Assembly: GCA_030052745.1 (NCBI GenBank)
Contig: JANBVO010000007.1
Span: 806,001 to 870,000, forward strand
DNA: 64,000 nucleotides
Direction: 5' to 3'
DNA from: Pleurostoma richardsiae
Lineage: Eukaryota; Ascomycota; Sordariomycetes; Calosphaeriales; Pleurostomataceae
In this document: positions 56,802 to 64,000 of the stretch, piece by piece
How positions within the stretch are numbered: position 1 is the stretch's first letter
How the letters are laid out: each line of letters starts with the position of its first letter
Translations under genes and position numbers: made by a program
The notes under the pieces: model-generated
The model's database searches: none
Seen by the model: only the letters and a program-made list of their open reading frames with translations
Told to the model about the DNA's origin: nothing

Positions 56802-57441
56802 TCGCCATGCGCCTGGTGGAACACCACTAAGACGAATACTCAGATCTGCTTGGCTGGTTCTAGCGGAACACTTCTGGCGGAAGAATGGCGCTGTGGATAA
56901 ATTCGGTGAAGAGGAGGTGGGTTGGTGATTTATCCGCAGCTGCAGAAATGCCCCCACCTCCAACTCCGAGGCCGAGACTGCTTCTCCCTGACGCGATGGC
57001 TGAACAGACCTGGACTGGAGAAACGGAAAGCACGCTGGACCTAATGGAGCTGGTCTGCCATTGCGAGTTTCGACGGCGCACAAGTGAGGCTCACCCGCCC
57101 GTTGCTCCGAAGATGGTCGTCGAAGACATTGCGAGATGCTTGTGAGGACCGGCATTTTCGAGGAAGGGGGCACCAGCACTGACACGAGAAACCGTCAGCA
57201 TGACTGCAAGCTGATGGTCGGCGCCCTGCACAAGGTGGCTAACATACCGAATTTAGTACCACTATAAGCGTAATTTGTAGACATACCGTTCAGGCATTTT
57301 TGGAAGGCTAGAAGGCACGGCGGTTAGCTATGTATATAGGAGAACGTTACAATAGGTAGAGTGCCGTCTGTTGCTCTCGGTGTCTCAGGGAATGTTGCAC
57401 TCTTGCAAAAGCTTTACTACCCGATCTCACCTAAGTATATC
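56802..57441. other. Intergenic: regulator 3' end and GH30 promoter
   Basis: About 640 bp between tandem genes. The 86-codon frame at 56885-57145 shows no domain. A TATA-like TATGTATATAGG lies at 57329-57340, about 100 bases before the GH30 start. Confidence 0.45.
57329..57340 (+). promoter_or_regulatory. TATA-like box upstream of the GH30 gene
   Basis: TATGTATATAGG is about 100-113 bases before the ATG at 57442 and is the most TATA-like sequence in the intergenic stretch. Evidence is position and resemblance only. Confidence 0.4.
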
Positions 57442-59282
<1,841 letters not shown>

Positions 59283-60004
59283 ACGATGGCGGTCGGGTCC
59301 GGCTTACTCTCCATATAAAGTCAACATTCATCAGTGTCGCGGTATTGAAAGCAACAGATTAGTTGCTGCCCCTGCACGTTTCTGTGATTGATAGAGTATG
59401 GGCGAACCTACGGGCGGATTTCTTGAAGAAAGCTTTCTGCCATATAAGTGACAGGAGCTCGACTTGGCACAAAACCTTTGATCGCAACTGATCTAACTGT
59501 GGCCTGAGTACGGCGGATTCGAAGAGAGTTGTCGACTCTCGCATCAGGATAGACGACAATAGGGTGCAAACTACGATACCCGTGATGAGTGACCCAACCC
59601 CATACAGTCAAGAGTGCCTTTTGTTAGTAATCAATCGCGTAATAACCTTTCTCGTTGTGGACGCCAGCCGCCTATCGTGGCGATGTGACAGAGGACAACA
59701 CATACAGTTGCTGGCCTTCTATGTTACTTGATTACCTCCGTGGTATCGTAGGAGATTTCTGGACGAGTCGAAGTAATTTCCAGGCAGTTAGCTGACTCGA
59801 CACTGATGTGGCAGCTTTCCGACGGACGACAGACTGACTGAATTGTATGAGAAATTTTGTGGGAATCTGCCTCGGCCATCGCCAAGAGAGAGGACCGTTG
59901 AGAAGGGAAAGTGGAATATCTCTCCGCCCCATCCAGAGTCCAGACTGTATCGCTTCTCCTTAATTTGTCTATTATAGCAACCGTTTATCTGGTTTCGTCT
60001 CGCG
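59283..60004. other. Intergenic: GH30 3' end and THI6 promoter
   Basis: The stretch of 722 bp has no recognised coding sequence. I looked for a thiamine pyrophosphate riboswitch ahead of the thiamine gene and could not assemble its conserved core. The last 60 bases before the start are AT-rich. Confidence 0.5.
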
Positions 60005-61886
60005 ATGAAGAAGCCGGTGGCTGATTACTCCCTGTATCTGGTCACGGACTCTACGCCCGCGATTCTGGGCGACAAGGACATTTGCGATGTCGTCAGAAAG
60101 GGCTTGCAGGGTGGCGTCACCATCGTGCAGTACCGGGACAAGACGAGCGACACCGCGGTGCTTGTCGCGGTTGCGCGGAAGCTGCACGCTGTCACTCGGG
60201 AGTTCAATGTACCCCTCCTGATCAACGACAGAGTCGATGTCGCCTTGGCTGTCGGCTGTGAGGGAGTCCATCTGGGGCAAGACGACTTAGGTACGGAAAC
60301 GTCCCAGCTCGTGGCCAGACCCGAGAGATACAAGATTCTCTCTAGCCTATCGAAAAAACCCACGGACATGGCCGCTAACAGGCGTATAGACATTGCTGAG
60401 GCAAGGAGGCTGCTAGGACCGGAAGCCATCATAGGACTCACTACGAGCACGGTTGATGAGGCCCTCAAAGCAAGCTCGGAGGGGGCGGACTATCTGGGTA
60501 TAGGAACAGTCTTTTCTACGGCAACGTGAGTCCGTGGCGGCTGCTGATTGAGACACCTGCCGAGCTGACACCCGGGATAGGAAGAAGGATACCAAGCACG
60601 TCATCGGCACCGCTGGCCTGCAGCATATCCTCGAGTCCATGACAGCTAAGGGATTTGACGGCGTCCCGACCGTGTGCATCGGCGGCATCAACGATTCTAA
60701 CATCCAGAGGGTCCTGTTTCAGTCCAGCGCATCCAAAAAGAAGCTGGACGGCGTTGCTCTCGTGAGCGCCATCATGGCTGCTACCGATCCTGAGGCCGCG
60801 TCCCGAAGACTTCTGGAGCTCATCAAGACCCCGCCGCCGTTCCGACGGTACGCTGCTGTTTCCGACAAGGTGACAGATGTTGATGGCATCCTGGAGCTTG
60901 TGCCGCGGATCGTCAAGGACGTGCATGATAAGACGCCGCTTTCTCACAATATGACCAATCTCGTGAGTCTGCTTTGCCATACTCTACTCCGTGTGGCATC
61001 CCCTCATATCGCCGGAGAACCCTAAGCCTAACTGCGTGCTACAGGTTGTGCAAAACTTTGCAGCCAACGTTGCCCTCGCTATTGGTGCATCGCCTATCAT
61101 GGCAAACTATGGCGAGGAGGCCCCTGACCTGGCAAAGCTCGGTGGCGCCCTTGTCATCAATATGGGCACCGTCACTCCCGAGGGGCTGGCCAACTACATC
61201 AAGGCGCTGAAGGCTTACAACTTAGCAGGTCAGCCGGTGGTGTATGATCCAGTCGGGTGAGTAGAACAACTGACTGCCCCTGCAAGCCATCAGTTGAGGG
61301 TCAGCTTTGCTCACTGATATCTTCCTCAAGGGCCGGTGCAACGGCGGTGCGGCGCTCGGCCGTCAGAGACATCATGGCGGCTGGCTACCTGGACGTCATC
61401 AAAGGCAATGAGAGCGAGATCAAGACGGTCTGGGGCGAAGGCGCCGTCGAGGAGCAGCGCGGCGTGGACAGCAGCAGCACTCTGACAGCTGAGGAGAAGG
61501 CGCGCCTCGTGCAGAAGCTCGCCGCGCGGGAGAAGAACGTGGTCATCATGACGGGCAAGACAGACTTTGCTAGCGACGGCGAGCGGACCTTCGCGGTCGG
61601 CCACGGCCACGAGTACCTGGGCCGGGTCACCGGCACTGGCTGCGTGTTGGGCACGACCATCTCAGCTATGATCGCCGTGCACCCCCAGGACAAGCTCGCA
61701 GCGTCTATCGCGGGTCTGATGATGCTGGAGATCGCGGCCGAGCAGGCGGCGGCGCGGGAGGGTGACGTCAGGGGGCCCGGCACCTTCATGCCTAACTTCA
61801 TTGATGCGCTCTATCGGATTCGTCAGCAAAACGCGCAAGGCGTGAAGGCGTGGATGCAGAATCCCAAAGTGCACAAGGCGATCTGA
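60005..61886 (+). CDS. THI6: Bifunctional thiamine-phosphate synthase/thiazole kinase
   Basis: Four exons, 60005-60525, 60581-60962, 61045-61256 and 61331-61886, encode 556 aa. Residues 1 to about 235 are thiamine-phosphate synthase (ThiE fold), which joins the pyrimidine pyrophosphate and thiazole phosphate: YSLYLVTDSTP, VQYRDKTSDTA, NDRVDVALAVGCEGVHLGQDD, IIGLTTSTVDEA, YLGIGTVFSTATK, VCIGGIN. The C-terminal half is hydroxyethylthiazole kinase (ThiM fold), which makes the thiazole phosphate: HNMTNLVVQNFAANVALAIG, DPVGAGATAVRR, VIKGNESEI and TGTGCVLG with the catalytic Cys. Such fusion is normal for fungal Thi6. The junction GGAGAT across the last intron is restored exactly. Introns are 55, 82 and 74 bp. 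Expected in the cytosol. Genes of this type are usually repressed by thiamine. Confidence 0.96.
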
Positions 61887-62347
61887 CAAGAAGACGCTCA
61901 TAGAGCTGGCCGGGATGTCAAGGCCGAGGAAGAGGCCTGTGTGTTGCGTATGTAGACACCGGTACTTCACCTGGATACAGTGACACACACCCAGCTTGTT
62001 TGATCTTGTCCTGCTCGGCATGCCTTCACGATCCCGATGATTGAATCCCACCCCTGAGTCCCTGACCCTCGCGGCTCTATGCGTGCCCAATCGGCTTCCA
62101 GTACGGTACCCCGCATGGGGGGACGCCCTCCGTTGCCCCGCGTTGACGACGACCGCGTTGTAAGAGAGCGCGGGGTTGTCAGAGGAGTCCATGTATGTGT
62201 GGGAGACTCGTGCTCCCGGCCTCCTTCTGACACAGAGACACACCGAGAAGCTTGAGCAGCTGTCGTTTCCCGCAGTTCAAGATCCTGATCACAGAGGGTG
62301 TCAACCCCCGTCCTCCTTTTCGTCTCCTCCCACCCCCAATATCCACA
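61887..62347. other. Short intergenic region, THI6 to isochorismatase-like gene
   Basis: The 461 bp between tandem genes holds the THI6 3' end and the promoter of the next gene. CT-rich DNA (TTTTCGTCTCCTCCCACCCCC) lies just before the next start. No other gene is seen. Confidence 0.5.
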
Positions 62348-63207
62348 ATGGCTGATACACCGAGCCGTACCGGGCGAATGCGTATGTCCTCCATGGATAC
62401 ATCTACTACGTTTGTTCATTGAGCGAGATGACTGACTGGCAGAGCCTTGTGCAGCGAGACCAGTGATCTTGTCAGTCTCTCTCCCGTGCCCTCCGTTGAG
62501 CATGCCGATTAACCCGTGTCACCAGCGTCTGTGATATCCAGGAGAAGTTCCGTAACGCAATCCACCAATTCGACAAGGTGTAAGTCCAGTAGTCCCGATA
62601 TAGCCCCTCAAGCCACTCACTGCTTGGAGCACACACCCAAGCCTGACAATAACGCGCAAAACCCACCAGCGTCCTCACAGCCACCAAGGTCCTCAAGGCC
62701 GCGCACATCCTACAGATCCCCATCTTCACCACGACGCAGAACCGGGCCCGGCTGGGCGATACCGTGGCGGAGCTGGCGCCCTACATCTCCGGGCCGCTGG
62801 CGCAGGCCCCCGCCGACAAGACGCGCTTCAGCATGTGGATCCCTGCCGTGTCCGAGAGCCTCACCGCGGCCGGCGGAGTGGCCGGCGGAGCTCAGCAGCT
62901 GCAGATTGTTATTGTGGGTATCGAGGCTCACATCTGCGTGACGCAGACGGCGCTGGACGCGCTGGCGGCGGGCCACAGGGTGTACGTGCTGGCCGACGGC
63001 GTCAGCAGCTGCAACGCCGCGGAGGTGGGCGTGGCCCTGGCGCGGCTGCGCGCCGAGGGCGCCGTGGTGACCACCAGCGAGAGCTGGCTGTATGAGTGCA
63101 TGGGCGACGCGACCGTCCCTGAGTTTAAGAGCATCGTGGGCCTAGTTAAGGAGACGTCCGCTGACACCAAGGCAGCGCTCCAGAACCTGGTGCCAGCTAA
63201 AATGTGA
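62348..63207 (+). CDS. Isochorismatase-like cysteine hydrolase
   Basis: Four exons, 62348-62381, 62443-62470, 62526-62579 and 62670-63207, encode 217 aa. The protein has the isochorismatase/nicotinamidase Rossmann-like fold: the catalytic Asp in VIFVCDIQEKF, a mid-domain TTTQNRARLGDT, the substrate-side DKTRFSMW, and the nucleophile Cys in VVGIEAHICVTQTALD by family analogy (read here as IVGIEAHICVTQT). YVLADGVSSCNAAEVGVA follows. It matches the ISOC1/YcaC-like group of eukaryotic hydrolases of unknown substrate rather than nicotinamidase, whose metal-binding His pair I do not see. Exon 2 is only 28 nt and exon 3 is 54 nt; phases are consistent and the start becomes MADTPSRTGRMQPCAARPV. No targeting signal is obvious. 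Proximity to THI6 may be chance. Confidence 0.9.
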
Positions 63208-63586
63208 AGGGGAGGTGGAAAAGCGGCGAGGCGGCGGAGCGGAAGAGATGGGTATGGGCAAAGTTTCATTTACTTGTGGCAGTCGGTATATCTTCCAGGT
63301 TCCGCTCGACGGAATCAGGCCCCACCTGTATCTACAACTGCTTGCTAAGGATGATGATATATGGGGCGGGACGGAGAGAAATATAGTCTTCGGCTACATC
63401 GGGTTTGTTGGGGTGATAATCTTTTTTAATCTGGCTGCTCAAGATATGACTTCCAGTAGGGAAGCTACGTGCAACGGCAAAGAGGCGATCGCGCCCAAAA
63501 AGAATCGTGCTTATAGGTCTAGTCGACTCCCTAAGTTGGGAAATTTCGGTCTAAGTCCGAGTCCCTGGTTAGAAAGGCGGTCGGAT
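63208..63586. other. 3' region between convergent genes
   Basis: A 379-bp stretch after the isochorismatase-like stop codon and before the end of the minus-strand gene at the window edge. Open frames here are extensions without domains. No RNA gene or repeat is visible. Confidence 0.45.
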
Positions 63587-64000
63587 TCACTCGGCCGCGG
63601 CAGTCGAAGCCTTAGGCTTGCTCGAGGGAGCCATCCAGGAGAAAGCTGAGGCGCCCCCTACGGGGTTTGCGGATCGAGGGAGGGCCGTCGACGACAGATT
63701 CCGCAGATCGAGACTGGACCGAGACTTGTTCTCCGTGACTGACCCTCCGCCACTGCTACCACTTGCAGCAACACTGCCACTTGTACTTCGTTTCGCCATG
63801 TCCCACCGGACAGACGTCGAGCTGCCAGCGCTGCCATTCTGGTCTCCAGTCGCGCTGACCTGGCTCTTCCGTCGATGCTCTCCACTAGACCTGGCAGGCG
63901 GAGGCGGCTCATATGAAGCTCCCGTCCTTGCCGAGGATGAGCTTCCAGCCTTTTGTGTCTTGAGGACCTTCATGTTTCGGCTGCGCGCCGGCGGCTGATA
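63587..64000 (-). CDS. C-terminal part of a Ser-rich protein, cut by window end
   Basis: The frame is open from the window edge to a stop at 63587, at least 138 residues. Upstream of the in-frame Met at 63973 it continues (YQPPARSRNMKVLK), so the true start lies outside. The visible part is rich in Ser, Gly, Ala and Pro (GSSSSARTG, PPPPARSSGEHRRKSQ, SGSSGGGS) and ends STAAAE. It is probably a disordered C-terminal tail, and no domain is seen. The opposite strand is also open across 63618-63998, as expected for GC-rich Ser codons, but reads without a start context and is taken as a shadow. Confidence 0.6.
   Translation of the reverse strand, partial: YQPPARSRNMKVLKTQKAGSSSSARTGASYEPPPPARSSGEHRRKSQVSATGDQNGSAGSSTSVRWDMAKRSTSGSVAASGSSGGGSVTENKSRSSLDLRNLSSTALPRSANPVGGASAFSWMAPSSKPKASTAAAE

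Noticed and set aside
59283-60004. Possible thiamine pyrophosphate riboswitch ahead of THI6
   Set aside because: No combination of the conserved CTGAGA, ACCTGATC and GGATAATGCCAGCG-like pieces could be found in order. Fungal TPP riboswitches are better known in THI4- and NMT1-type genes.
63618-63998. Open frame on the plus strand at the right edge
   Set aside because: It mirrors the Ser/Gly-rich minus-strand frame and reads as an antisense shadow; the minus frame continues out of the window with better coding character.

Overview
The window is nuclear DNA of a filamentous ascomycete, most likely a Sordariomycete. The signs are many short introns (about 55-140 bp, GT..AG, often with CTAAC- or CTGAC-like branch points), GC-rich codon thirds, pyrimidine-rich leaders, and fungus-specific proteins: a GDP-mannose transporter, a Ste3-type pheromone receptor, a Zn2Cys6 regulator, an Ale1-type MBOAT enzyme and a bifunctional Thi6. 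I see no operons, rRNA, CRISPR arrays, transposons or viral genes. The class-level assignment is inference.

Layout, left to right. Positions 1-2323 hold the leader of a Ser-rich two-TM protein (2324-5238, +). Next come an MBOAT lysophospholipid acyltransferase (6111-8040, -), a GDP-mannose transporter (9398-10768, -), an SDR oxidoreductase (11869-12921, -), acireductone dioxygenase (14078-14813, +) and a Derlin (16384-17200, -). The Derlin is divergent from a centromeric histone H3 variant, CENP-A (17935-18529, +). A bHLH regulator (20353-22485, -) and a Ser/Pro-rich protein (28173-30839, -) sit in the one gene-poor part of the window, roughly 22.5-37.4 kb. From 37.4 kb it is gene-dense again: pheromone receptor (37462-39209, -), mitochondrial SSB (40417-40992, +), glutathione synthetase (41630-43462, -), a large Snf2 ATPase (44801-50255, +), 5-aminolevulinate synthase (51749-53678, +), Zn2Cys6 regulator (54637-56801, +), secreted GH30 glycosidase (57442-59282, +), Thi6 (60005-61886, +), isochorismatase-like hydrolase (62348-63207, +) and the C-terminal end of a Ser-rich protein that leaves the window (63587-64000, -).

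Almost all gene models were rebuilt by hand by joining exons at splice sites that keep phase and restore conserved family sequence. The genes are mostly unrelated housekeeping, chromatin, signalling and cofactor functions. The window looks like an ordinary chromosome arm, not a biosynthetic cluster or a new multi-gene system. The items most worth a second look are the CENP-A gene, two very long non-coding upstream regions next to regulatory-type genes, a GC-AG intron in the GH30 gene, several micro-exons, a SUMO-binding-like tail on the Snf2 protein, and dispersed TAGGTACC-type repeats in intergenic DNA.
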